Below, in pieces: positions 46,331 to 54,843 of a DNA stretch of 56,230 bases. Origin of the DNA: Allobosea sp. CS1GBMeth4 (lineage in GTDB: Bacteria; Pseudomonadota; Alphaproteobacteria; Rhizobiales; Beijerinckiaceae); assembly GCF_900185715.1 (NCBI RefSeq), contig NZ_FYAS01000017.1, positions 1 to 56,230 of the forward strand, given 5' to 3'. The translations under genes were made by a program, and so were the position numbers. The notes under the pieces are model-generated. The model saw only the letters and a list, made by a program, of their open reading frames with translations, made no database searches and was not told where the DNA came from. Within the stretch, counting starts at the first letter, position 1, and every line of letters starts with the position of its first letter.

Positions 46331-46504
46331 TTACTGGAGCCCCGGCAGGACGCTGGCATATTTCGTAGCCAGCAGCGGCCCGATCTCGCGCAGGGCGGCC
46401 AGCGCGGCGATCGAGATGAAGAACGCGATGAAGCCGTATTCGAGCGCGGTCGCGCCGCGGCGGTCGCGCAGGAAGTCGAGGACCAGGGCGGGAAGGCGTT
46501 CCAT
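46331..46504 (-). CDS. Flp-type pilin
   Basis: A 57-residue type IVb pilin: short basic leader, then the processing motif G17|ATALEYGF with E22 at position 5, and the hydrophobic helix FIAFFISIAALAAL. The ATG at 46504 is preceded by GAGGAGC. It lies between gshA (upstream, 90 bases) and the TadG-like gene (downstream, 223 bases), all on the same strand. Short and without the long C-terminal part of type IVa pilins, as expected for Flp. No prepilin peptidase, ATPase or secretin gene is in the window. Confidence 0.8.
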   Translation of the reverse strand: MERLPALVLDFLRDRRGATALEYGFIAFFISIAALAALREIGPLLATKYASVLPGLQ

Positions 46505-46594
46505 GCTCCTCGACTAACGCAAAACTCCGGATAATTGGTTAACCCGAAGCGCGAAACCGGCCCTGACCGGCACTCTTCTTTGCAAGCGCGCCGA

Positions 46595-47980
46595 TTACAG
46601 TGCCAGTTCGGGAAACACCGGCTCGACCTTGCCGCCCCAGGCTCCTTGCTCGCGCACGGCCAGGCGCTCGGCGAGCGTGCGCCCGCTCTGGGTGATCGCC
46701 ACGATCGGATCGAGATAATGCGTCTCGTCGCGGCCCTGTTCGTCGAGGCGGGCGCGACGGGCGAGGCCGGCGCGCGCCAGCTCGACCACCTCGCGCGCCA
46801 GATCGCGCAGCGGGCGCGCGCCGATCCGCGCATTGAGCCCGGCCTTCGGCACGGTGTCGCGCAGGCCCTGCCGCTCTTCGGCGCTCCACGCCTTGACCAG
46901 GTCCCAGGCGGCGGCGAGCGCGGCGTCGTCATAGAGCAGGCCGACCCAGAAGGCCGGCAGCGCATTGAGCATCTCGACGGGGCCGGCGTCGGCGCCGCGC
47001 ATCTCGATATAGCGCTTGAGCCGCGCCTCCGGGAACAGGGTCGAGAGGTGGTTGGCCCAGTCCGACATGGTGGCGCGCTCGCCCGGCAATTGCGGCAGCC
47101 TGCCGGCGAGCAGGTCGCGGAAGGAGGCCCCGGCGACGTCGTGATAGGTGTCGCCGCGCTTGACGAAATACATCGGCACGTCGAGCGCCCAGTCGACATA
47201 GGCCTCATAAGACATGCCCGCGTCGAAGGCGAAGGGCAGGATGCCGGAGCGGGCGTTGTCGGTGTCGCGCCAGATCTCCGAGCGCATCGACTGGAAGCCG
47301 TTGAGCCTGCCGTCGCTGAAGGGCGAGGCGGCGAAGAGCGCCGCCGCCAGCGGCTGCAGAGCAAGGGCGACGCGCAGCTTGCGGACCATGTCGGCCTCGC
47401 TGGCGAAGTCGAGATTCACCTGGACCGTACAGGTGCGGAACATCATGTCGAGGCCGCGCGTGCCGACCTTCGGCATGTAGTTCCTCATGATCTCGTAGCG
47501 CCGCTTCGGCATGATCGGCGTCTCTTCGCGCGTCCAGAGCGGCGAGTGCCCGAGCGCGAGGAAGCCGATGCCGTGCGGTTCGGCCACCGCCTTCAGATCG
47601 GCGAGGTGCTGATCGAGCTCGCGCGCGGTCTCGTGCACATTTGCAAGCGGCGCGCCGGAGAGCTCGAACTGGCCGCCGGGCTCCAGCGAGATCGCGCCGC
47701 CGCCATCCGGGCCAGCGAGGCCGATGATGTGGCCGGCGTCGAGGATCGGCTCCCAGCCGAGGCGCGCCTGCATGCCTTCGAGCAACTGCCGGATGCCGCC
47801 GCTGCGGCCGGCGGCGGCGCCCTCATAGGGAACCGGGCCGAGATCGTCGCGATAGAACGGAAACTTCTCGTGCTCGGTGCCGAGCCTGAACTCGTCCGCC
47901 GGTTTTTCGCCCTGCGCGATCCAGCCGACGAGTTCGGCCTTCGAGCTGATCGGTGTCGAATCGGATACGTCGCGGGCCAT
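46595..47980 (-). CDS. gshA: Glutamate-cysteine ligase (plant/alphaproteobacterial type)
   Basis: First enzyme of glutathione synthesis, joining glutamate and cysteine with ATP. It has 461 residues. Segments typical of this type are RLGTEHEKF (ATP/glutamate site), SLEPGGQFELSGAP, and YEIMRNYMPKVGTRGLDMMFRTCTVQVNLDF. From the ATG at 47980, with CGGAG just upstream; the open frame extends 26 codons further without a ribosome site. It lies downstream of a YbdK-type ligase with a 214-base gap. Confidence 0.94.
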   Translation of the reverse strand: MARDVSDSTPISSKAELVGWIAQGEKPADEFRLGTEHEKFPFYRDDLGPVPYEGAAAGRSGGIRQLLEGMQARLGWEPILDAGHIIGLAGPDGGGAISLEPGGQFELSGAPLANVHETARELDQHLADLKAVAEPHGIGFLALGHSPLWTREETPIMPKRRYEIMRNYMPKVGTRGLDMMFRTCTVQVNLDFASEADMVRKLRVALALQPLAAALFAASPFSDGRLNGFQSMRSEIWRDTDNARSGILPFAFDAGMSYEAYVDWALDVPMYFVKRGDTYHDVAGASFRDLLAGRLPQLPGERATMSDWANHLSTLFPEARLKRYIEMRGADAGPVEMLNALPAFWVGLLYDDAALAAAWDLVKAWSAEERQGLRDTVPKAGLNARIGARPLRDLAREVVELARAGLARRARLDEQGRDETHYLDPIVAITQSGRTLAERLAVREQGAWGGKVEPVFPELAL

Positions 47981-48194
47981 GACTGCTCCGGCATGCGTGC
48001 CCGGCGCGCCGCCTGCCCTCTCGGGCAGCGGAACAGGCCGGATCGAACGGGGCGACATGGCGAGCGCAAGCGGGCGCCCCGCCGCGCCATGCGCTGAGGA
48101 GCGCCAGACATAGGCGAGCGGCGATCATCCGACAACGACCGCGGACGCGTGCACGCGCGCATCGACCTTGCATCGATGCATGATCCCGGACGCG

Positions 48195-49370
48195 TCAGGC
48201 CGCACCGCGCAGGAGATCCGCACCTTGCGGCAGGAGCCCGTCGTCGTCCGCCCGGGTCTGCGCCGCGATCCAGTCCGTGACCGCGGCGATCCCGGCAGCC
48301 TGGCCACCGGCGCCGGCGCGCGCTTCCTCGAAGATCGCGAGCTGCATGTCCGCGCTGGTGCCGCCGGCGACGATGGTGCGGCAATGAGCCAGGTCGAGGC
48401 CGCAGCCGAGCGCGGCCGCATCCTCGTCGAGCAGAGCCAGGACCTCGTCCAGGACCTGCGCGACCGGGATCATGGCGCGGCGCTTCTCGCAGACGAAGCC
48501 GCCATGCAGGCCATAGCGCTGGGCCCGCCAGATGTTCTCGCCGGCGAGGGCGCGCGAGGCCGCGGTCAGGTCGGCGTTGAGCCCGGGATTGCGGGCGAGA
48601 TGACGCACGAGGCAGCGATAGAGCGCGGTGATGGCGAGCGTGTCGTCGAGCCGCGTGCAGCTGTCGGCGACGCGCAACTCGAGCGTCGGATGCTGATGCG
48701 AGGGCCGGACCGCCCACCAGATGAAGCTGGAATCGCGCATCGCCCCGGCTGCGACCATGGTGTCGACATAGGTCTGGTAGTCGGCGGCGTCGGCGAACAG
48801 CTCCGGCAGGCCGGTCCGCGGCAGCTCCGCATAGGCGCAGAGCCGATAGCCCATCAGCCCCGTCCGGCGCCCCTGCCAGAACGGCGAGGAGGTCGAGAGC
48901 GCGAGCAGCAGCGGCAGGTAGGGCAACATCCTGACCATGATCGAGATGCGCTGCTCCTGGTCGGGCACCTCGACATGGATATGCAGGCCGCAGAGCTGGT
49001 TGCGGCTGCCGAGCATCTGCAGGTCGCGCATGATGCCGTCATAGCGCTTGGCCTCGGTGGCGCGCTGGCGGGCCCAGACGGCGCTCGGATGCGTGCCGCA
49101 GGCGAGCAGCAGCATGTCGTGCTCGCGCGCGATCTTCGCCAGGCCCGAGCGCAGGCGCCGCAGCGAGTGGCGCGCCTGGGTCATGGTCTCGCAGACCGGC
49201 GTCGCCACCTCGATCTGCGATTGCAGCATCTCGCGCTGCAACTCGTCCGGAAAGGCGGCCTGCGCCGCCTCGATGAAACGCGGTGCGATCTTGCGCACGG
49301 CGCCGCGGCTTTCGGCATCGGACAGGAAATACTCTTCCTCGACGCCGAAGCGGTAGGCGCTGCTCACCAT
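48195..49370 (-). CDS. Carboxylate-amine ligase, YbdK / glutamate-cysteine ligase type 2 family
   Basis: A 391-residue enzyme of the GCS2 family. It shows the family's start FGVEEEYFL, the segment QSQIEVATPVC, LCGLHIHVEVPD, and the later PTLELRVADSC. YbdK of E. coli has weak glutamate-cysteine ligase activity, but the natural substrate is unclear. GGGGGAGAG precedes the ATG at 49370. It is encoded next to a canonical gshA, so a different role is more likely than a backup. Confidence 0.9.
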   Translation of the reverse strand: MVSSAYRFGVEEEYFLSDAESRGAVRKIAPRFIEAAQAAFPDELQREMLQSQIEVATPVCETMTQARHSLRRLRSGLAKIAREHDMLLLACGTHPSAVWARQRATEAKRYDGIMRDLQMLGSRNQLCGLHIHVEVPDQEQRISIMVRMLPYLPLLLALSTSSPFWQGRRTGLMGYRLCAYAELPRTGLPELFADAADYQTYVDTMVAAGAMRDSSFIWWAVRPSHQHPTLELRVADSCTRLDDTLAITALYRCLVRHLARNPGLNADLTAASRALAGENIWRAQRYGLHGGFVCEKRRAMIPVAQVLDEVLALLDEDAAALGCGLDLAHCRTIVAGGTSADMQLAIFEEARAGAGGQAAGIAAVTDWIAAQTRADDDGLLPQGADLLRGAA

Positions 49371-49537
49371 GATGTCTCTCCCCCGTGGCGGCCTGCTCCA
49401 GTGCGAAGCAGCGGCGCCAGACTGGCAGTCAATGAGTCAGAACTGCGGCCGGAGGCGCAATTCCTCCGCCTCAACGCGGAAGGTGCCCGCACGTTCCAGC
49501 CCGCCGCATGGCGGACGGGCGGCCGCAAGTCCCGGGA

Positions 49538-50278
49538 CTAATTGGCGGACCAGTCGCCGAGCGTCGCCTGGACGAGCGCCAGCGCGGCGACCGCCGCAGT
49601 GTCGGCGCGCAGGATGCGCGGACCCAGCGACAGACGCAGCGTGCGCTCGCGCCGGAGAATCAGCGCCCGCTCCGATTCGTCGAACCCGCCCTCCGGGCCG
49701 ATCAGCACGGCGAGCGGCCTGCGCGGCGATCCTTGCAAGGCCGCCAGCGGACTTTCCGCCTCGAGCGCCTCGTCGCAGAAGATCAGCAGCCGCTCCGGCT
49801 CCAGCGCAGCGAGCGCCGCGGCGAGCGGCTGCTCGGGCCGGATCTGCGGCAGGGTCAGGATGCCGCACTGCTCGGCCGCCTCGACCGCGTTGGCGGCGAG
49901 CCGCTCGAGATTGATCCGCGACACCTGGGTGAAGCGCGTCAGCACAGGCTGGAGCACGCCCGCCCCCATCTCGACCGCCTTCTGCGCCATATAGTCGAGC
50001 CGAGCATGTTTCAGCGGCGCGAACAGATAGACGAGATCCGGCGCGACAGGCTGCGGACGGGCCTGCCGCAGCGCTTCGAGACTCGCCTGCTTGCGCCCCT
50101 CCGCCCGGATCGCGCAGAGCCACTCGCCGTCGCGGCCGTTGAAGACCAGGATCGTGTCGCCGCTGCGCAGTCGCAGCACGTTGAGCAGGTAGTTGGCCTG
50201 ATCGCGGGCGAGATCGAGCACGGCTTCCGGGGCCAGTGCCGCATCGCAATACAGCCGGTGTTTTGAGAAGTCCCGCAT
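49538..50278 (-). CDS. rsmE: 16S rRNA (uracil-1498-N3) methyltransferase
   Basis: SPOUT-fold enzyme that methylates U1498 in the decoding centre of 16S rRNA. It has 246 residues: an N-terminal PUA-like domain (about 1-70, NVLRLRSGDTILVFNGRDGEW) and a C-terminal knotted SAM-binding domain with IGPEGGFDESE and LGPRILRADTA. I chose the start at 50278, where the family begins (MRDFSKHRLY). The frame is open 21 codons upstream. Confidence 0.95.
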   Translation of the reverse strand: MRDFSKHRLYCDAALAPEAVLDLARDQANYLLNVLRLRSGDTILVFNGRDGEWLCAIRAEGRKQASLEALRQARPQPVAPDLVYLFAPLKHARLDYMAQKAVEMGAGVLQPVLTRFTQVSRINLERLAANAVEAAEQCGILTLPQIRPEQPLAAALAALEPERLLIFCDEALEAESPLAALQGSPRRPLAVLIGPEGGFDESERALILRRERTLRLSLGPRILRADTAAVAALALVQATLGDWSAN

Positions 50279-50449
50279 GCGATCCGAATCCGATGGCGCC
50301 AGAATGGCGCGAAAGTCGCCACAATCCCGCGCTATCGGCAAGCATACGCGGCGAAATGCAAGCCGGCGCTTGTTGGCGCACGGCTGTGGCTGTTATGGAA
50401 AGGCCCGCAACGCCGGGACGGGCGGGGTGACGGGACAAGAGCGGAGCGG

Positions 50450-50920
50450 ATGATGCGGCGATACGCGACCCTGAAGCTGGCTACGGCGCTGGCCGGCCTG
50501 GGCCTGGCCGGGCCGGCATGGGCGCAAGTGCCCTCGGGCTGCGAGAACCTCCAGAAGCTCGTCCAGGAACGCCAGTCGATCGTGCAGCAGCTCAACGCCT
50601 CGTCGAAGGCGAAACGCAAATTGACGCCGCAGCAGGCCTGCAGCACCTTCGGCCGGCTGGTCGGCAACGGCAACGCGCTGATCAAGTTCGCCACCGCCAA
50701 TCAGGACTGGTGCCAGATTCCGGCGAGCTTCATCGACGGCATGAAGACCGACAACCAGAAGGCCACCAATTTCCAGGGCCAGGCCTGCAACGCGGTGAAG
50801 CAGCAGGCGGCGATGCAGCGTCGAGCCCAGCAGCAGGCGCAGCAGCAGGGTGCCAACCCGTTCGGCGGCGCCGATTCCATCACCGGCGGCCCGATGCGCG
50901 TGCCGCAGGGCGCGCTCTGA
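50450..50920 (+). CDS. Hypothetical secreted protein
   Basis: A 156-residue protein I do not recognise. It has a clear signal peptide (about 1-26, ending GPAWAQ), then a small helical domain with four cysteines (C31, C64, C87, C107 approx.) that could form two disulfides. The C-terminal tail is Gln-rich (QQAAMQRRAQQQAQQQG), ending in a Gly/Pro-rich stretch. GGAG is present upstream; a second ATG follows one codon later. It ends 14 bases before ubiA. Probably periplasmic. Confidence 0.75.
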   Translation: MMRRYATLKLATALAGLGLAGPAWAQVPSGCENLQKLVQERQSIVQQLNASSKAKRKLTPQQACSTFGRLVGNGNALIKFATANQDWCQIPASFIDGMKTDNQKATNFQGQACNAVKQQAAMQRRAQQQAQQQGANPFGGADSITGGPMRVPQGAL

Positions 50921-50934
50921 AGCAGCCGCGCGCG

Positions 50935-51888
50935 ATGGCGTCGTCTTCTCCCCACGCCACCGACGCTCCGCTTCCCGACGCTCTCACGGGCCATTGGGTC
51001 GACACGCGCGCGCCCAGGCGCCTGCGGCCCTATCTCAAGCTCGCCCGGATCGAGCGCCCGATCGGCTGGCAACTGCTGCTGCTGCCGTGCTGGTGGTCGG
51101 CGGGGCTGGCGGCGATCGCGGCCCGCCAGCCTGGTCCGAACCTCTGGCACTGCCTGCTCTTCCTGGTCGGCGCGATCGTGATGCGGGCAGCGGGCTCGAC
51201 CTTCAACGACATCGTCGACCGCAAGCTCGACGCCCAGGTGGCACGCACGCGCGGCCGCCCCTTGCCCTCCGGGCAGGTCAGCGCCAAGGCCGCCGCGCTC
51301 TTCATGGTCGGGCTGTCGCTGGTCGGCCTCGTCGTGCTGCTGCAGTTCAACCGCTTCACGGTGGCTGTCGGCATCGCCTCGCTGGCGATCGTCGCGATTT
51401 ATCCGTTCATGAAGCGGGTGACCAACATGCCGCAATTCGTGCTCGGCCTCGCCTTCTCCTGGGGCGGGCTCGTCGGCTGGAGCGCGATGTTCGGGCGGCT
51501 CGATGCGCCGGCCTATCTGATCTACGCCGCCGCGGTGTTCTGGACGATCGGCTACGACACGATCTACGCGATGCAGGACATCGAGGACGACGTGATCGCC
51601 GGCATCAAGTCGAGCGCGCGCTATTTCGGCGCCTTCACCCAGCAGGCGGTCGGGCTCTGCTACGGCGCGACGATCGCCCTCGCCGGCGTCGCGGCCTGGT
51701 TTGCCGGCGCCGGCCTCGTCGCCTTCATCGGGCTCGGCTTGTTCGCGCTGCACCTCGCCTGGCAGGTCCACAGCATCGCCGGCGCCGACGGCCGCACGGC
51801 GCTGATGCTGTTCCGGTCCAACTGGCATGCCGGCCTGATCCTCGCCGCCGGATTGGCACTCGATGCGCTGGTGAAGTTCGCCTTCTAG
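50935..51888 (+). CDS. ubiA: 4-hydroxybenzoate polyprenyltransferase
   Basis: Membrane prenyltransferase of ubiquinone synthesis. It has 317 residues and about nine membrane helices. The two aspartate-rich motifs are NDIVDRKLDAQVARTRGRPL (from about 91) and YAMQDIEDD. Unlike ctaB, also a UbiA-superfamily member in this window, it carries the UbiA-specific second motif and the N-terminal YLKLARIERPIGWQLLLLPC. The long open frame upstream overlaps the secreted-protein gene and is not real. Weak ribosome site. Confidence 0.94.
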   Translation: MASSSPHATDAPLPDALTGHWVDTRAPRRLRPYLKLARIERPIGWQLLLLPCWWSAGLAAIAARQPGPNLWHCLLFLVGAIVMRAAGSTFNDIVDRKLDAQVARTRGRPLPSGQVSAKAAALFMVGLSLVGLVVLLQFNRFTVAVGIASLAIVAIYPFMKRVTNMPQFVLGLAFSWGGLVGWSAMFGRLDAPAYLIYAAAVFWTIGYDTIYAMQDIEDDVIAGIKSSARYFGAFTQQAVGLCYGATIALAGVAAWFAGAGLVAFIGLGLFALHLAWQVHSIAGADGRTALMLFRSNWHAGLILAAGLALDALVKFAF

Positions 51889-52009
51889 ATCGCTTTCGTC
51901 CGCGCCGGATCGTCGCCATCGGGAGCGTCAGAGCGCTCCGGCCCGCCCGCCCGCTTCGCCGCACGCGCCACGATGACGGGCCCCGCGCCGGCTTGGGCGG
52001 AGAGCGTCT

Positions 52010-52543
52010 CTACGACAGGATTTCGCCTGTGATCACCACCGGGCGATCGGGCAGGCGGCCGGTCTTGCGGCGGGCCAAGAAGCGTGGCCGGCGGCCGGCC
52101 AGCAGCGCATGGCGGCGGCGGATGCGGATCGGCCCCAGGGCGAGCCGGCCGAGCTGCGGGTAGGGCTCGGTGATGTCCCCGTCGCTGGTCTCGAGCAGGA
52201 GCGGCAGCCCGCTGCTGCGGCCGGCATCGCGCCAGACGGCGATGGCATCGTCCTGATCGAGCACGGCGACGACGACGGAGCGGCCGTCGCCCGCGGTCAG
52301 GGCGAGCTGGAAGCGGTCGTCGTCGGCGATGGCGCCTCCGGCGAGGCGCAGCGCGATGCCGCGCCAGCCCGCGCCGCCGCGCAGGATGCGCACGGGGCCG
52401 ACACGTTCGATGCGGGGGCTGTCGCAGGGCTGCGGCGCATGCGCCGCCTGCGAAGGCTGTCCGTTCTGGTTATGATTATGTGCGGCGCCGGGGAAGGCGG
52501 GCACGCGCCCGGCCTCCCCGGCGGCCGGCGTGACGCTGGCCAT
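52010..52543 (-). CDS. DUF6101-like hypothetical protein
   Basis: A 177-residue, Arg-rich, soluble protein. The N-terminal ~40 residues are low complexity. The core (about 45-150) has WRGIALRL, DDRFQLALTAGDGRSVVVAV, WRDAGRSSGLPLLLE and PYPQLGRLALGPIRIRRRHALL. Proteins of this pattern lie next to ubiA and cysQ in other Hyphomicrobiales and are annotated as DUF6101. Function unknown. It points toward ubiA (convergent), away from cysQ. Confidence 0.7.
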   Translation of the reverse strand: MASVTPAAGEAGRVPAFPGAAHNHNQNGQPSQAAHAPQPCDSPRIERVGPVRILRGGAGWRGIALRLAGGAIADDDRFQLALTAGDGRSVVVAVLDQDDAIAVWRDAGRSSGLPLLLETSDGDITEPYPQLGRLALGPIRIRRRHALLAGRRPRFLARRKTGRLPDRPVVITGEILS

Positions 52544-52787
52544 CGGTTTGAACGCCTCTCTTCAATCCCTGCTGCGCGGAACCCTCTGTCGATGCGGGGT
52601 TCTCGTGCTTGCAGGAAGGAGACTGGCGGCAAGGATTGTCCGAGCGCTTAAGAGCTTGGGTTAAACAAAGGTGACGAAGCCGGTTTCGGTCCGATCCCGG
52701 CCGGTTTCCCGGATGATGCTTGACGGAATCTTTCGGGTGGCTCCGGTTTTGTCCTTGTTCGGCCGCCATATGCCGCCATAACGAAGC

Positions 52788-53618
52788 ATGATGACATCGA
52801 TGCCGCTGCCCATCGCCGAGGACCTGCTGCCGGCCGTCGAGGCCTCCTGCCGCGAGGCCGGCCAGCTTGCGCTCGACCTGTTCCGGCCGGGCGCGAAGAC
52901 GGCGGCGAAGACCTGGTCGAAAGCGGGCGGCTCGCCGGTGACGGAAGCCGATATCGGCGTCGACACCTTCCTGCATGTGCGCCTGTCTACCCTGCTGTCG
53001 GAGGCGGCCTGGCTTTCGGAGGAGACCGTCGACGACACGGTGCGGCTGTCACGCCGCTTCGTCTGGGTCGTCGACCCGATCGACGGCACCCGCGCCTTCA
53101 TGACGGGCTCGCCGGACTGGGCGGTCTGCGTCGCCCTGCTCGACGAGGGCAGACCCATCCTCGGCGTGGTGCACGCGCCCGCAGCGACCGCGACCTATAC
53201 GGCGCTCCGCGGCGGCGGCGCCCTGCGCAACAAGCAGCCGATCCGCACGAACGCGATCGACACGCTCTCCGGCGCGCGCATCGCCGGTCCCAAGCCGATG
53301 CTCGACGCGCTGGCCCGCCATGAAGACTTCGTCGCGGCCGACAAGATCCCCTCGCTCGCATTGCGGCTCGCGCGCATCGCGGATGCCACGATCGACGCCG
53401 GGCTGGTCTCGCCCGATGCGCGCGATTGGGATCTCGCCGCCGCCGACCTCGTCCTGCGCGAGGCGGGCGGGCAGGTGACGACGGCCGAGGGCGAAGCGCT
53501 GCGCTATAATTGCGAGACGCCGGTCCACGGCATGCTCATGGCGGCGGGCTCCGGCCTCGCCGCTCCGCTCGCGCGGGCCCTGCGCCGCCTGCGTGAAAGC
53601 CAGCCGCTGCGCGGCTGA
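52788..53618 (+). CDS. 3'(2'),5'-bisphosphate nucleotidase, CysQ / inositol monophosphatase family
   Basis: A 276-residue Mg-dependent phosphatase of the inositol-monophosphatase superfamily. The metal-binding motif is DPIDGT (D96-T101), with upstream glutamates in LSEET (E78, E79) and a downstream aspartate in DARDWDLAAADLVLREAGG. Its place before the Kdo/lipid A genes is conserved in this order, and it is usually named CysQ, hydrolysing PAP from sulfate assimilation. Related inositol phosphatase activity cannot be ruled out. ATGs at 52788 and 52791 are both usable. Confidence 0.88.
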   Translation: MMTSMPLPIAEDLLPAVEASCREAGQLALDLFRPGAKTAAKTWSKAGGSPVTEADIGVDTFLHVRLSTLLSEAAWLSEETVDDTVRLSRRFVWVVDPIDGTRAFMTGSPDWAVCVALLDEGRPILGVVHAPAATATYTALRGGGALRNKQPIRTNAIDTLSGARIAGPKPMLDALARHEDFVAADKIPSLALRLARIADATIDAGLVSPDARDWDLAAADLVLREAGGQVTTAEGEALRYNCETPVHGMLMAAGSGLAAPLARALRRLRESQPLRG

Positions 53619-53823
53619 ACGCGACGCAACGCCGCGGCCGCAGCGTTAGCAGGAAAACTGCCGGAAATAACCGCATTTTCTTGACGGACGGGCCTCGCGC
53701 GCGCGGCGCGGATGGCTTATCTGGTCGCACGGCAAAAGCGCGGGCGGGGCGGGCCGGGTCGGATCCGGCGGCGCCGTCCGCCTGCTTTCGACATATCAGG
53801 ATGACACGGGCCGGAGACGGACG

Positions 53824-54066
53824 ATGAGCGCGAGCCAGGATACCAAACAGCTGCTGCACCTCGTGATCGGCGGCGAGCTGAGCTCGCTCGACGGGGTCGA
53901 GTTCAAGGATCTTTCCAAGGTCGACATCGTCGGTGTCTATCCCAATTACGCCGCGGCCTACGCCGTCTGGAAGGCGAAGGCGCAGGCGACCGTGGACCAG
54001 GCCCAGACCCGCTATTTCGTCGTCCATCTGCACCGCCTGCTCGATCCCTCGACCATGCAGCGCTGA
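53824..54066 (+). CDS. DUF4170 family protein
   Basis: An 80-residue small soluble protein of the DUF4170 family. It shows LLHLVIGGEL, DIVGVYPNYAAAYAVWKAKAQATVDQAQTRYFVVHLHRLLDP, the hallmark of this family. GGAGACGG precedes the ATG. It sits 28 bases before the DUF374 acyltransferase, an association kept across Hyphomicrobiales, so a role in lipid A/LPS synthesis or its control is plausible but unproven. Confidence 0.9.
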   Translation: MSASQDTKQLLHLVIGGELSSLDGVEFKDLSKVDIVGVYPNYAAAYAVWKAKAQATVDQAQTRYFVVHLHRLLDPSTMQR

Positions 54067-54093
54067 TTTCAGAGCCGCCGCCAGTCCGGTTCG

Positions 54094-54843
54094 ATGGGAT
54101 TTTCCCTGCTCAAGACCAGGTTCGCGCAGGAGGCGCTCGGCCGCAGCCTCGCCTCCTATCTGCGCCTGGTGCGCCGCACGAACCGCTTCGTCGTGGAGCC
54201 GGCCGACATCTACGAGCGGGTGCGCGGCGAGCTGCCGCTGATCATCGCGATGTGGCATGGCCAGCACATCATGATCCCCTTTGCCCGGCCCGACTGGATG
54301 CCGGCCTGCTCGCTGGTCTCGCGCCATGGCGATGGCGGCTTCAACGCCGTGGCGCTGCGCGAGCTCGGCATCGGCGCGATCCGCGGCTCCGGCGCTTCCG
54401 GCAAGAAGGTCCGCGAGAAGGGCGGCGCACCGGCCTTCCTCGCCATGGTCCGGCGCCTGGCCGCAGGCGACACCATGGTCCTGACGGCCGACATCCCCAA
54501 GCGCGCCCGGATCTGCGGCCCCGGCATCGTGCAGCTGGCCCGCGCCTCGGGCCGCCCCATCCACCCCATCGCCGTGGTGACCAGCCGGCGCATCGACTTC
54601 AACAGCTGGGACCGCGCCTCGATCGGCCTGCCCTTCGGACGCGGCGCCATCGTCGTCGGCGAGCCGGTCCATGTCGCGCGCGACGCGGACGAGGCGACCT
54701 GCGAGGCGGCGCGGCTCGCCGTCCAGGCCGGGCTGGATGCGGTGCATGAACGGGCCTATGCGCTGATCGGCGCGCGCGATCCCGGCGCCGGCCTGCGCGA
54801 GGCTCAGGCAGCCGCCGCGGCGGCGAGGGCGCGCGCCACATGA
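54094..54843 (+). CDS. Lysophospholipid acyltransferase-like protein (DUF374)
   Basis: A 249-residue protein with an LPLAT-type acyltransferase fold. The likely active-site motif is MWHGQHIMIP (H55), and later segments LVSRHGDGGFNAVAL, IRGSGASGKKVREKGG and VLTADIPKRARICGPGIVQLAR match DUF374. It overlaps waaA as ATGA, so it acts together with the Kdo transferase. A late acylation of lipid A is the likely role; the donor is not known. Confidence 0.85.
   Translation: MGFSLLKTRFAQEALGRSLASYLRLVRRTNRFVVEPADIYERVRGELPLIIAMWHGQHIMIPFARPDWMPACSLVSRHGDGGFNAVALRELGIGAIRGSGASGKKVREKGGAPAFLAMVRRLAAGDTMVLTADIPKRARICGPGIVQLARASGRPIHPIAVVTSRRIDFNSWDRASIGLPFGRGAIVVGEPVHVARDADEATCEAARLAVQAGLDAVHERAYALIGARDPGAGLREAQAAAAAARARAT

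Noticed and set aside
46108..47364. Long upstream extension of the TadG-like frame
   Set aside because: It overlaps gshA and the Flp pilin gene out of frame; the true start is the ATG at 46107 with a TadG-type N-terminus.
53681..53722. TTGACG upstream of the DUF4170 gene as a promoter
   Set aside because: The nearest -10-like TTATCT is about 30 bases away, too far.
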